A stretch of DNA of 64,000 nucleotides from Archaeoglobus sp. JdFR-37 (GTDB lineage: Archaea; Halobacteriota; Archaeoglobi; Archaeoglobales; Archaeoglobaceae). The notes beneath the pieces were generated by a model. The model was given only the letters and a program-made list of their open reading frames with translations. It made no database searches and was not told where the DNA came from. The translations under genes were made by a program, and so were the position numbers. The stretch covers positions 94,142-158,141 of the forward strand of contig MTMY01000003.1 in the NCBI GenBank assembly GCA_002010215.1, given 5' to 3'. Positions 54,182-63,159 of this stretch are shown here, piece after piece; position 1 is the first letter of the stretch; the number at the start of each line of letters is the position of its first letter.

Positions 54182-54190
54182 GTTTTATGA
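54160..54190 (+). repeat. tandem duplication of ribosome-binding site and start codon before ilvB
   Basis: AGGTGGTTTTATGA (54160-54173) and AGGTGGGTTTTATGA (54176-54190) are near-identical. Each has a ribosome-binding site four or five bases from an ATG. The first ATG (54170) opens a six-codon ORF, MKRWVL, whose TGA at 54188-54190 overlaps the ilvB ATG at 54187. Confidence 0.6.
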
Positions 54191-55857
54191 GGGCTGCTGA
54201 CGCCATTGTCAAGGCTTTGGAAAAAGAGGGTGTTAAACACATTTTCGGCATACCCGGAGGAGCCATAATCGAGGTGTACGATGCACTGTTCGATTCAGAG
54301 ATAAGACACATACTTACCAGGCACGAACAAGCTGCTGTTCACGCTGCTGATGGATACGCAAGGGCCACAGGAAAGACGGGTGTTGCCTTTGCCACATCGG
54401 GACCTGGGGCCACAAATACAGTCACAGGCATTGCAACGGCTTATATGGATTCATCGCCTGTTGTGGTCATGACAGGGCAGGTTGCCAGGAGCCTGATAGG
54501 TAACGATGCCTTTCAGGAAGCGGATATTGCTGGCATAACCATGCCCATAACCAAGCACAATTACCTTGTGACGGATGAAAAACAGCTTTTGAAGATAATC
54601 AAGGAAGCTTTTCACATAGCTTCAACGGGCAGACCCGGGCCTGTGCTAATTGACCTTCCAAAAGATGTCACCCTTGCTGACATCGAGTTTGACTATCCTG
54701 AGAAGGTGGATCTGATGGGCTACAAGCCCAAGTATGTGGGTCATCCAAGGCAGATAAAGAGGGCTGCTGAACTCATCATGCAGGCCGAAAGACCGGTTAT
54801 AATGGCCGGAGGTGGTGTGATACTTTCAAACGCTACTGAAGAGCTGACGAAACTTGCAGAAACAATCCCGGCCTATGTGGTTACAAGTCTGATGGGGAAG
54901 GGAGCCATTCCTGAAACCCACCCCCTCAGCCTAGGCTTTGTGGGTATGCATGGGGCAAAATATGCCAATTACGCTGTTCAGGAGTCTGACCTTATAATAG
55001 CAGTCGGAATCCGGTTCTCTGACCGAAGCACCGGTAGACTGTCAAGTTTCGCCCCTTATGCAAAAGTGATTCATATTGACGTGGATCCGGCAGAGATAGG
55101 GAAGAATGTGAGGGTTGACGTTCCAATTGTCGGAGATGCAAAGCTGATTCTCAGAGAACTCATCAGGTTCATCCAGTATAAGCAGCGGAAAGAGTGGGAA
55201 GAGAAAGTTGAGGGATGGAGGAAGGCATATCCCCTGAGATACAGAAAGGATGACGAGAGAGTGAAGCCCCAGTATGTTATAGAGAAGATCTACGAGCTTC
55301 AGCCCGATGCAATAGTCACAACTGAGGTTGGCCAGAACCAGATGTGGGCCGCCCAGTACTTCAAAGTCCACTACCCACGCCAGTTCATAACCAGCGGTGG
55401 TCTTGGCACTATGGGATTCGGCTTTCCGGCGGCGATGGGAGCAAAGGTGGCGTTTCCTGAGAAGACTGTGGTTGACATAGCTGGGGACGGCAGTTTTCTT
55501 ATGAACATCCAGGAGCTTGCCACGTGCGTTGACTTTGGCATAGCTGTTAAGGTTGTTATTCTCAACAACATGTTTCTGGGGATGGTCAGGCAGTGGCAGG
55601 AGCTGTTCTACGATGAGCGCTATTCAGCAACATGTCTGAGATGCAAAGAGATGAGCTTTGAAAAGATTGCAGAGGGATTCGGAGCTATAGGCATGACTGT
55701 TGAAAGGCCCAGTGAGGTTGAGGACACGCTTAAGGAGGCGTTTGAGATTGACGATGCTCCTGTCATCATGGACTTCAGGGTTGACAGGCTGGAGAATGTC
55801 TATCCAATGGTTCCGGCTGGAGCAGCGCTGAATGAGATTATAGACAAGGAGGTGTGA
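54187..55857 (+). CDS. ilvB: acetolactate synthase large subunit
   Basis: This 556-residue thiamine diphosphate enzyme is the first common step of valine and leucine synthesis, and of isoleucine via acetohydroxybutyrate. The N-terminal ThDP Glu is in [17 protein letters not shown], and the C-terminal ThDP/Mg motif is [18 protein letters not shown] ending in ILNN. ATG 54187 follows GAGGTGG by 5 bases. The start codon overlaps the stop of the mini-ORF MKRWVL. Two bases separate it from ilvN. Confidence 0.96.
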   Translation: MRAADAIVKALEKEGVKHIFGIPGGAIIEVYDALFDSEIRHILTRHEQAAVHAADGYARATGKTGVAFATSGPGATNTVTGIATAYMDSSPVVVMTGQVARSLIGNDAFQEADIAGITMPITKHNYLVTDEKQLLKIIKEAFHIASTGRPGPVLIDLPKDVTLADIEFDYPEKVDLMGYKPKYVGHPRQIKRAAELIMQAERPVIMAGGGVILSNATEELTKLAETIPAYVVTSLMGKGAIPETHPLSLGFVGMHGAKYANYAVQESDLIIAVGIRFSDRSTGRLSSFAPYAKVIHIDVDPAEIGKNVRVDVPIVGDAKLILRELIRFIQYKQRKEWEEKVEGWRKAYPLRYRKDDERVKPQYVIEKIYELQPDAIVTTEVGQNQMWAAQYFKVHYPRQFITSGGLGTMGFGFPAAMGAKVAFPEKTVVDIAGDGSFLMNIQELATCVDFGIAVKVVILNNMFLGMVRQWQELFYDERYSATCLRCKEMSFEKIAEGFGAIGMTVERPSEVEDTLKEAFEIDDAPVIMDFRVDRLENVYPMVPAGAALNEIIDKEV

Positions 55858-55859
55858 TT

Positions 55860-56348
55860 ATGCGCCACACAATTGCTGTGCTGGTTGAAAATAAGCCAGG
55901 TGTGCTGGCGAGGGTGGCTGGCCTTTTCAGGCGAAGAGGCTTCAACATCGAAAGTCTGGCTGTGGGGACAACTGAGAGGGAAGACCTCTCTAGAATGACT
56001 ATAGTTGTGAGCGGAGACGACTTCGTGCTGGAACAGGTTATGAAACAGCTAAACAAGCTCATTGAAGTGATTAAGGTTAGTGATGTCAGCAAGAACAGTG
56101 TTGAGAGGGAGCTCGTTCTGATAAAGGTCGCTGCAAATCCCCAGAATAGAGGGGAAATCATCGAGATAGCCAGCATTTTCAGGGGCAGAATTGTTGATGT
56201 TGCAAGGGATAGCTTCGTAATCGAAGTTACGGGAGATGAAGATAAAATCAATGCCTTTATCGACCTCATGAGACAGTACGGGATAAAGGAAGTGGCAAGG
56301 ACGGGTAAGATTTCGATGCAGAGGGGTTCAAAGGCTCTGCAGGTTTAG
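55860..56348 (+). CDS. ilvN: acetolactate synthase small regulatory subunit
   Basis: This 162-residue regulatory subunit has an N-terminal ACT domain (TIAVLVENKPGVLARVAGLF, RGFNIESLAVG) that senses valine and a C-terminal domain (FVIEVTGDEDKINAFIDLMR). ATG 55860 follows a strong GGAGGTG at the end of ilvB, so the two are coupled. Confidence 0.95.
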   Translation: MRHTIAVLVENKPGVLARVAGLFRRRGFNIESLAVGTTEREDLSRMTIVVSGDDFVLEQVMKQLNKLIEVIKVSDVSKNSVERELVLIKVAANPQNRGEIIEIASIFRGRIVDVARDSFVIEVTGDEDKINAFIDLMRQYGIKEVARTGKISMQRGSKALQV

Positions 56349-56379
56349 TTTCATTCCACATATTTATCCTACTATTTAT

Positions 56380-56395
56380 CCCGCCCACCCGGCCC
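56380..56395 (-). other. G-quadruplex motif after ilvN
   Basis: On the minus strand this reads GGGCCGGGTGGGCGGG: four G3 runs with loops of 2, 1 and 1 bases. It sits in an otherwise AT-rich 103-base gap between convergent genes. Further G-rich sequence continues to 56404. Confidence 0.6.
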
Positions 56396-56451
56396 GCCAC
56401 CGTCCCAAAGTTTCAACAATAATTAGCTTAAAAACGGACAAAATGAATAAA

Positions 56452-56682
56452 TTAAACGAATCTTTTAAGCCTTTCTTCATTCTCCTCATAAAACTCCCGG
56501 ATGTGTCCCCTCTCCTCATCATCCGGAGTCCTTGCAAAGAATAGCTCTATAAAGGCCCAGTAATATCCGTAAAGCAGACCTTTCAAAAAGCTGTCATTTT
56601 TCTCCAGCAAAAGCTCGTTATCATTCTCAAGAATCTCAATTACCTTATTCAGCTTTCTCTCAAGAAGTGAGTCCACATTCAT
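56452..56682 (-). CDS. small protein downstream of a radical SAM gene
   Basis: This 76-residue acidic helical protein from ATG 56682 (MNVDSLLERKLNKVIEILEN, then YGYYWAFIELFFARTPDDEE) has no recognised domain. Its ATG shares a base with the stop of the radical SAM gene, which suggests it works with that enzyme. A longer frame upstream overlaps the radical SAM gene and is rejected. Confidence 0.6.
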   Translation of the reverse strand: MNVDSLLERKLNKVIEILENDNELLLEKNDSFLKGLLYGYYWAFIELFFARTPDDEERGHIREFYEENEERLKRFV

Positions 56683-57671
56683 CACCCCAGCAGGTGTATA
56701 TTGCCTATGTTCACATTCCTTAAATGTTTTTTCGCTACTTTGTAGCATTCAAGAACCTGATTTCTTGGAGTTATTGGCAGGTCTCTCAGTCTATAATCGG
56801 GATGGAATATCAAAAGGGAATAAGGGATTTCGGGACTCAAACTTGCCATGAAGGAAGCTATCCCCTCTACCTCCTCAGCATCCACGTAATAGGGAACGAG
56901 TAGCGTTGTAACCGAGAGAACCTCAGGATACTTTTCAAAGATGGCTTCAAAGTTTTTATGGACAGGCCTATTACTTCTTCCTGTAAGGATGACGTGAAGA
57001 TCTTCATTCCATGCCTTCAGATCGAATTTAACTGTCCCCCCACTCTCGCTGCTTAGTTTTGCAGCCTCCAGAGCGAGCTTTGTATTTCCTGCCCCGTTCC
57101 ACTCCCAGCAGATCATGATGTCACTTCTCTTTTCAAGAGCGAGCCTGCTGAAATTCAATGCGAAACCCATCTGGGGTTCAGGGGAACCGCCAAAGTGGCA
57201 TATGCACTTCACAGTTTCATCCATTGCTCTCCTAACCATATCATCAACCGTGACTGGCGGTGCTCTGTTAACGTGCTTGTGCTGCCAATTCTGGCAGTAA
57301 AGACAGTCGAAGTTGCAGCCGTAGTAAAAGACCGCCAGATTGTAACCGAACATGCTGCTCCCCTTACAGAACCAGGCATTACAGCAGTTGGTGGGTAAAG
57401 GGTCTTTGTAAGCGTGCAGCAAAGCCCTTCTGGTAGTTGAGCGAGAGACAATTTTCCCATCCTTCAAGAAGCGAATTCTGCAAAGCCCCTCGTCTTCAAT
57501 CCTGCACTGATTGGAGCAGAGGTTGCAACTTGCCTTTTCACTACCACCAATAATCTCCAGACCCTTATGCAGAGTTTCGGCTATTTCAGCACGACTCTTT
57601 GCACAGCTCGGACAGACGGGTATGGTTTTTGATGGTCTTGGATTGTCGCAGATGATGCACTGGAGTCCCAC
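56682..57671 (-). CDS. radical SAM protein, PflX/pyruvate-formate-lyase-activating-like
   Basis: This 329-residue protein begins with a zinc-type CIICDNPRPSKTIPVCPSC region, a second cysteine region (CNLCSNQC) and the SAM cluster GCNFDCLYCQNWQ near residue 125. HFGGSPEPQ follows. The C-terminal part ends IGNIHLLG. This matches the uncharacterised PflX-like group. It presumably activates or modifies a protein or RNA, with target unknown. It lies 57 bases from the next radical SAM gene on the same strand. Confidence 0.82.
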   Translation of the reverse strand: MGLQCIICDNPRPSKTIPVCPSCAKSRAEIAETLHKGLEIIGGSEKASCNLCSNQCRIEDEGLCRIRFLKDGKIVSRSTTRRALLHAYKDPLPTNCCNAWFCKGSSMFGYNLAVFYYGCNFDCLYCQNWQHKHVNRAPPVTVDDMVRRAMDETVKCICHFGGSPEPQMGFALNFSRLALEKRSDIMICWEWNGAGNTKLALEAAKLSSESGGTVKFDLKAWNEDLHVILTGRSNRPVHKNFEAIFEKYPEVLSVTTLLVPYYVDAEEVEGIASFMASLSPEIPYSLLIFHPDYRLRDLPITPRNQVLECYKVAKKHLRNVNIGNIHLLG

Positions 57672-57728
57672 AAAGAATAGTTGGAAGGAAAGTAAAAAGT
57701 TTATTCTATGGTTGCTCAGCGAATCTCA

Positions 57729-58622
57729 TCACTTGATCACGAACTTCCAGTCCCTCTCTACAATGGGCGGCGTATCCTTCACGGGGTTTCTGGAGATAAA
57801 GCGTAGGTGCTCTGGCTCTTTCAGCTTCCTCAGGTTCACTAAAATGCAGCCCGGAATTTTAACGGGGAAACCGGTTTTCTTCTGCACTTCGGCAGCTCTG
57901 GCAACGAACTCATACATACTCTCAGCCCTCTCAAAATCGAAGCCCAGAGCAGCAAGGTCATCCATGTTCTGCCTGTAAACGGAACACGGCTGGAAGAACA
58001 TCTCTTTCATACTGTATTTCGAAGCTATTTCAGCTATACCTTCTATTTCGTTATCATTTATCCCCGGCAGGTAGATGGTTCTGACGATACCATAAATATC
58101 CGTCTCACTCAGAAGCTTTATTGCCTCGATAACTCTACCAAAGAAGTCTCCACCTGTTATTGCGGCATAATTTGCTGCATTATCGGAATCAAGACTAACC
58201 ATAACTAGATCCACTCTGTCCTCAAGAAGCGGTAAAGCCTCTTTCAGGAACACTCCATTGGTCTGGATGTCTATTCTTATGTCCCCAAATATCTGCTTCA
58301 GTCTGTCTACCACATATGCAACTTTTTCAGGATACAGAAGAGGCTCACCAAACTGGGAGATGGTTACAGACTTCACGTTTTTAGTATCGCCATAAAAACC
58401 GGGTTTTGGGGCAACGTTAGACAGAACAGCTGGACGGGAGTAGCAGAAAACGCAGTTCAGGTTGCAGTTATGGGTAATCTCGTAAGTTGGATGGTGTTTT
58501 GGATTCGATATGCTCTCATCTATCCCCTCGCAGTGAATGCAGTGTCTTACGAAATCTACTTTCCGAATGTACTCCCAGACATCCTGAGTGTCCAGGGCGT
58601 TCTCAGACTTCCAAGCCTCCAT
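57729..58622 (-). CDS. radical SAM protein of unknown substrate
   Basis: This 297-residue protein has the SAM cluster THNCNLNCVFCYSR (near residue 57), SQFGEPLLYPE and VSLDSDNAANYAAITGG. A pre-cluster CIHC (near residue 33) may hold metal. The C-terminal part has only one extra Cys (GCILVN) and no SPASM. A TATA-like TTTTTAAAC on the reverse strand near 58650 gives a near-leaderless start. It probably shares an operon with the next two genes downstream. Confidence 0.8.
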   Translation of the reverse strand: MEAWKSENALDTQDVWEYIRKVDFVRHCIHCEGIDESISNPKHHPTYEITHNCNLNCVFCYSRPAVLSNVAPKPGFYGDTKNVKSVTISQFGEPLLYPEKVAYVVDRLKQIFGDIRIDIQTNGVFLKEALPLLEDRVDLVMVSLDSDNAANYAAITGGDFFGRVIEAIKLLSETDIYGIVRTIYLPGINDNEIEGIAEIASKYSMKEMFFQPCSVYRQNMDDLAALGFDFERAESMYEFVARAAEVQKKTGFPVKIPGCILVNLRKLKEPEHLRFISRNPVKDTPPIVERDWKFVIK

Positions 58623-58722
58623 CGCAGCAGGGGGAAAGCAAGAGTTTAAAAATTTTAGCTGGCATATGTAGTAACATTAGCAACATCTGGTTTGGTAACG
58701 TTTGACGGTATTCTATAGCCCT

Positions 58723-59205
58723 TTAAACCTTGCAACAGTCCTTTGTTAAGTCCGCCATTTGGACTTCTCTATTATCATCTCGTTCCCCAACAGTAACGCT
58801 CTCCAGTATCCTATTAATAAATTCCACGTAAAATTGCCTGCAGCACCTGCCAGACGGATTTGTGATGAGGCAATGCCCACCATTTCCTATACCCGTCATT
58901 TCCTCCACCTGCTCAACGCTTCTGGCTCCCCTATTTATTGCTTCGATAACATCCTCCTCTGTAACCTGCTTGCAGTAGCACAACGGCTTTGGTGATCCCT
59001 TCTCCTTGAAAAATACCTTTGTCTTGACTTCTTTAACCGTGAACGTAACTGTACCGTTGAAATACACAACATGGCATTCAGGAGTGGGGCAGAAGTGGAA
59101 GTCATCGCTAATCAGGTGCCAGTATTCGGGATTGACATGGCTTCCAACTGTTATTTTCTTCACTTTCCATCCCTCTGTTCCGCAGATGGGACAAACATAC
59201 TTCAT
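58723..59205 (-). CDS. CopZ-N-terminal-domain-like zinc/[2Fe-2S] protein
   Basis: This 160-residue protein has an N-terminal zinc-ribbon CPICGTEG with FCPTPECHVV, then a BFD-like [2Fe-2S] region: LCYCKQVTEEDVIEAI, GNGGHCLITNPSGRCC. This resembles the N-terminal domain of A. fulgidus CopZ, a copper chaperone with an extra Fe-S/Zn domain, but the C-terminal heavy-metal-binding domain is absent; the end is DLTKDCCKV. The upstream MerT fusion supplies an HMA domain instead. ATGA overlap with that gene. Confidence 0.82.
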   Translation of the reverse strand: MKYVCPICGTEGWKVKKITVGSHVNPEYWHLISDDFHFCPTPECHVVYFNGTVTFTVKEVKTKVFFKEKGSPKPLCYCKQVTEEDVIEAINRGARSVEQVEEMTGIGNGGHCLITNPSGRCCRQFYVEFINRILESVTVGERDDNREVQMADLTKDCCKV

Positions 59206-59843
59206 TTTTCCACCTCCCTGATCTGAATCCCATTATCTGACAGTATCGTAACGACATAGGGCTTCGGCACCTTTGCCATTATCTCCTGCGGACTGACCAA
59301 CGATGGGTTGTAAATTACCACAGCCACACCTTTAGCATAGCTGACCTCAGCTTCCATAACTCCCTCTGTCTGCAAAAGAGAAGCTCTTATGGCTTCTGCA
59401 CAGCTTTCACACGTCATACCATCAACTTTCAGCCTGAGTTCCCTCAGCTCTGAGGCTGAATTGACGTTAGCGCTGACATCTGTTCCCTCAGATATCGTGG
59501 CGGTGACATAGGGTATTATGGCCAAATTGATAACACCAAAGATGGTGGTGAAGGCGAGAAGGGTTGTGGTTATGAATTTGCTCTCGCTCCTCAACAACTG
59601 TTTATAGCTACAGGCACACTGCTTCGCCTTCCTTCGCAGATGGTTCGCGATGGAAAGCAGAACAAAAGCTATGCCTGCAAGGATAAAGTAGTTTCTGTAG
59701 GCTCCCATGGAAGCTGCTAAGCTGAAATTGCCGATGCCAATGAGAAGGAGAAGCAGGGAGCCGAGACAGCATGCAGACGAGATGAGGCCACCAACTACAC
59801 CTCTTGTCGTTCCACCGATGCTGCTGATGTCCATTACCATCAC
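59202..59843 (-). CDS. MerT-like mercuric/metal membrane transporter fused to HMA domain
   Basis: This 213-residue protein has three or four membrane helices. The first carries the vicinal cysteine pair typical of MerT (ISSACCLGSLLLLLIG), followed by a cytosolic CACS site, and a C-terminal heavy-metal domain with GMTCESCAEAIRASL. It would bring Hg(II) or another soft metal into the cell and hand it on. No MerA reductase gene is nearby. Start overlaps the ArsR gene (ATGA). Confidence 0.85.
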   Translation of the reverse strand: MMVMDISSIGGTTRGVVGGLISSACCLGSLLLLLIGIGNFSLAASMGAYRNYFILAGIAFVLLSIANHLRRKAKQCACSYKQLLRSESKFITTTLLAFTTIFGVINLAIIPYVTATISEGTDVSANVNSASELRELRLKVDGMTCESCAEAIRASLLQTEGVMEAEVSYAKGVAVVIYNPSLVSPQEIMAKVPKPYVVTILSDNGIQIREVEK

Positions 59844-60187
59844 ACCACCTTTTGAAGGGTTTTCTGGCCAACATCCTCTTCCTTCAGAATCCCGCAGCTG
59901 ATGAGCTTCTTCTGATATTCAGTCATGTAATCTTCAAGGTCATCCAGAATTTTGCTCACTATCTCACTCATCCTGTAAATCCTGTTTTTCCCCCTCTGTT
60001 CTACCTCAACGAAACCACAGTTGAGGAGGCATTTCAGGTTGTGGGAAATTCTGCTCTGCTCGTACCCAAGCCTGTGACATATCTCAGATACGCTCATCTC
60101 TCCTTCTCTTCTGAGGAGCGTCACAATGTCGAAGCGGGTTCTGTTAGACAGTACACTCGCAAAATGTTTCCATGATTCATACATCAT
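59840..60187 (-). CDS. ArsR/SmtB-family regulator of the mer-like operon
   Basis: This 115-residue winged helix has HTH MSVSEICHRLGYEQSRISHNLKCL (as MSVSEICHRLGYEQSRISHN) and CGFVEVEQRGKNRIYRM as the wing. Cys near the recognition helix (CHRL, KCLLNCG) could sense metal. The ATG lies inside a perfect palindrome at 60182-60193, so it may repress its own operon. TATA at about 60210-60219 on the reverse strand. Confidence 0.83.
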   Translation of the reverse strand: MMYESWKHFASVLSNRTRFDIVTLLRREGEMSVSEICHRLGYEQSRISHNLKCLLNCGFVEVEQRGKNRIYRMSEIVSKILDDLEDYMTEYQKKLISCGILKEEDVGQKTLQKVV

Positions 60188-60193
60188 ATGATG
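60182..60193. promoter_or_regulatory. perfect palindrome over ArsR start, candidate operator
   Basis: CATCATATGATG spans the ArsR start codon and the predicted transcription start (TATA at 60210-60219, read on the minus strand). A repressor bound here would block the operon. Confidence 0.45.
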
Positions 60194-60328
60194 CCAATGT
60201 CATTTGTTAGTATATAAGGTTTTGCAGGCTGGAGTTTCATGGCTTAATTGAAGATTAAATACATCGGACCATATTTAGATATTTTGTAATGGTAAGATTA
60301 ATTTAGTAGTTGTTCTAAAGTTTCCTGC

Positions 60329-60913
60329 ATGGGTGAAATATACCAGAAACCCGTCAGGGTGAAGAGTGTATTGACTATTGACTCTGAAACAGCCAGAGCC
60401 CTCGAAGACCCAATCAGAGTAGCTATACTGGAGATTCTCTCAAAAAAGAGTTGTTCCATTGTGGAAATTGCCGAAGAATTGAAAAAAATCGGGATAAGAA
60501 AAGCTCTCACAACCATTCGACATCATGTTGATATATTGAAAAAAGCAGGATTAATTGAGCTTACCAAGCTTGAGGACGTGAAAGGAGGAGTTCTGAAGTA
60601 TTACGCTTCCAATACCAGAGTCCTCCACCAGAACCTGCCTGAAGGGTTCGAAGAGAGGATGAAAGAGGCAATAAAGGATGCTAAGGTGGGAATTGAGAAA
60701 ATTGTAGATGGGCTGGGTGAGAAATACAGAAAAGAGATTCTTGAGGTGGCTAACAGCCTGAAGCACTGCCCCTACTGCAGCGATGAGCACTTCGTGGAGT
60801 ACGTTGTAGTTCAGATTCTTAACAGGGCAATTGCTGAGCTTGTCGAAGAGGAGAAGATGGCTGCTTTGCTGGGTAAAGAGGGGGGTGAAAATGCAGGAAG
60901 TGGAGGTGCATGA
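60329..60913 (+). CDS. ArsR-like metal-responsive regulator of the P-type ATPase
   Basis: This 194-residue protein has an N-terminal HTH (SCSIVEIAEELKKIGIRKAL), a helical middle and a CPYC pair with nearby His (KHCPYCSDEHF, near residue 150) that could bind copper or another metal. It overlaps the P-type ATPase start by 23 bases and so should control it. TATA-like TTAATTTAG near 60297. It is divergent from the mer-like operon. Confidence 0.82.
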   Translation: MGEIYQKPVRVKSVLTIDSETARALEDPIRVAILEILSKKSCSIVEIAEELKKIGIRKALTTIRHHVDILKKAGLIELTKLEDVKGGVLKYYASNTRVLHQNLPEGFEERMKEAIKDAKVGIEKIVDGLGEKYRKEILEVANSLKHCPYCSDEHFVEYVVVQILNRAIAELVEEEKMAALLGKEGGENAGSGGA

Positions 60914-63095
60914 AAGCAGAATCCTCAGACATCACGTTAAAATAGGAGGGCTGGCTTGTTCTTTCTGTGTAAGCACCATAAAGAAGGCTCTCTCTGGAGT
61001 AAAGGGAGTAAAGAACGTCAGCGTCTCCCTTGTACACGAAGAGGCTCTCGTCGAATACGATCCAGCGCTAATTGAACCGTGGGAGATTGATGAGGTGCTT
61101 ATAAAGCTTGGTTATACTGTCAGAGATCCCAAGAAACTCATGAGCTTTGAAGAGGAGGAGGCTGAAGTCATACGGGAGAAGAGAAGGCTAATTATCGCAG
61201 GTATTATCGTTGGAATCTCGTTATCTATGATGGTTTCCATGTGGATAGGGATGAAGAAGTGGTGGTTTCCCTATGCCATGTTTTTCCTGGCTCTCCTGAT
61301 GGTTTTCGTCTTTGGGTGGCCTATACTCAAGATGGCGTATTACTCCCTCAGACGGGGAATTTTGAACCAGCACGTTTTAATGGAATTCGCTGCCTTCAGC
61401 GGCATAGCTGGCGGTTTGTTGGGTTATGTATTCCCGGAGTTTCCAAGGGCTGATTTCTTCGCAGTCTCAATTTTCGTCACTGGATACCACATCCTGTCGG
61501 GCTATACATCCCTTCTCGTGAGAACAAAAAGCTCACAGGCTGTGAGAAGACTCCTATCTCTTCAGCCTCCAACGGCAAGGGTTGTGGTGGAGGGAGAAGA
61601 GAGAATAGTTCCTGTAGAACGACTTAAGAAGGGAGATATCGTGAAGGTTAAGCCCGGCGAGACAATTCCGGTGGATGGAGTCGTTGTCCAGGGAGAAAGC
61701 GGAGTCAACGAAAGCATAGTTACTGGCGAGTCTCTCCCGGTGGAAAAGAAGTTGGAAGATGAGGTCATTTCGGGCTCGATAAACCTAACGGGAGCTCTCC
61801 TGATAGAGGTAACCAGAGTTGGAGAGGAGAGCTTCCTTTACAGAGTTGCCAAGTATGTGGAGGAGGCAAGGGCTTTAAAACCCAGTATTTTGCAGCTTGT
61901 TGATAGAATTCTGAAGTACTATGTCCCCTTCGTGATTTTCTTTGCAGTTCTGGGATTTATCGTCTGGACTGTAGGTTTATGGATTTTAACTGGAGAACCT
62001 GACATCAAAAAGGCCATCTATGCTTCGCTGGCAGCCCTTGTAATGGGATATCCCTGTGCTCTGGGCATGTCCACACCTCTGGCAATGATAAGGGGTGGTG
62101 GGGAAGCAGCGATTAGAGGAATACTCATGAGAAGCGGCGAAGCATTTCAGGTTTTCAAGGACGTGAAGAAGGTTGTTCTCGACAAAACCGGTACGCTGAC
62201 GGAAGGTGAGCCGGAAATCGCTGAAATCAGGGTTTTCGAGGGAAATGAGCGCTATTTGCTTGCTCTGGCTGCATCTCTTGAAAACAATTCGGAGCACCCC
62301 ATAGCTAGAGCGATAATCAAGGAGGCTGAAAGAAAGAGAGTATCCATCAGAGAGGCCGATAATTTCAGAAGTATGGCTGGATTTGGAGTTGAAGGAGTAA
62401 TAGATGGTAAAAAGGTAGTTATTGGCAGCGTGAGGCTGATGGAGGAGAAAGGGGTGGATGTTAGTGATTTCATTGATGACATAAAGGAAATGGAGGAGAA
62501 AGGGCAAACCGTTGTCCTTATGGCAGTGAATGGCAGGTTGATCGGTGTGATGGGCATAACTGACAGGATAAGGCCTGATGCGAGAGATGCGATTGAGGAA
62601 ATGAAAAGGCTTGGACTACAACCTGTGATGCTTACAGGGGATGACGAGAGGGTCGGAAGGGCTGTTGCGGAGAAGCTTGGCATTAAAGAGGTTATTGCAA
62701 ACGTTTTGCCTGAACAGAAAGCTGAACACATAAGGATGCTTCAGAGAGAAGGCTACAGGGTTGCCATGGTTGGAGATGGGATAAACGATGCTCCAGCCCT
62801 TATGCAGGCCGATGTTGGTGTAGCAATTGGAAGCGGCACAGACATCGCCATAGAGAGCGCAGACATAATAATCATAGGCAGCAGACTTTCAGCCCTTCTT
62901 GATGCCTACAATATAGCAAAGATGAGCTACAACAAGACCAAGCAGAATCTGGCCATAGCTTTCTCATTCAATGGTATTGGCGTCCCCCTTGCTGTGATGG
63001 GCATCGTCCACCCCATCTGGGCAATGATGGCCATGGTGGCAAGCGTGTCGCTGGTTCTGTTCAACTCTTTCGCAACAAGATTGCTGCAGGTGTGA
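60891..63095 (+). CDS. heavy-metal P1B-type ATPase with YPC motif
   Basis: This 734-residue ion pump exports or imports soft metals. An N-terminal HMA domain with GLACSFC (residues 23-26) is followed by about eight membrane helices. The actuator TGES is in SIVTGESLPVEKK, the phosphorylation site DKTGTLTEGEPE begins at residue 431, and the hinge is MVGDGINDAPAL. In helix 6 the usual CPC is YPC (GYPCALGMSTP, Tyr at 387). ATG 60891 follows GGGGGGTG. Upstream in-frame codons within the regulator gene are rejected. Metal specificity is uncertain: Cu(I), Hg(II) or another. Confidence 0.9.
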   Translation: MQEVEVHESRILRHHVKIGGLACSFCVSTIKKALSGVKGVKNVSVSLVHEEALVEYDPALIEPWEIDEVLIKLGYTVRDPKKLMSFEEEEAEVIREKRRLIIAGIIVGISLSMMVSMWIGMKKWWFPYAMFFLALLMVFVFGWPILKMAYYSLRRGILNQHVLMEFAAFSGIAGGLLGYVFPEFPRADFFAVSIFVTGYHILSGYTSLLVRTKSSQAVRRLLSLQPPTARVVVEGEERIVPVERLKKGDIVKVKPGETIPVDGVVVQGESGVNESIVTGESLPVEKKLEDEVISGSINLTGALLIEVTRVGEESFLYRVAKYVEEARALKPSILQLVDRILKYYVPFVIFFAVLGFIVWTVGLWILTGEPDIKKAIYASLAALVMGYPCALGMSTPLAMIRGGGEAAIRGILMRSGEAFQVFKDVKKVVLDKTGTLTEGEPEIAEIRVFEGNERYLLALAASLENNSEHPIARAIIKEAERKRVSIREADNFRSMAGFGVEGVIDGKKVVIGSVRLMEEKGVDVSDFIDDIKEMEEKGQTVVLMAVNGRLIGVMGITDRIRPDARDAIEEMKRLGLQPVMLTGDDERVGRAVAEKLGIKEVIANVLPEQKAEHIRMLQREGYRVAMVGDGINDAPALMQADVGVAIGSGTDIAIESADIIIIGSRLSALLDAYNIAKMSYNKTKQNLAIAFSFNGIGVPLAVMGIVHPIWAMMAMVASVSLVLFNSFATRLLQV

Positions 63096-63159
63096 GGAAA
63101 AATTGAAACCTTCAGAAGCTTTAAATGTTAATATGTATAAATAAGTATGGTGATGGATT

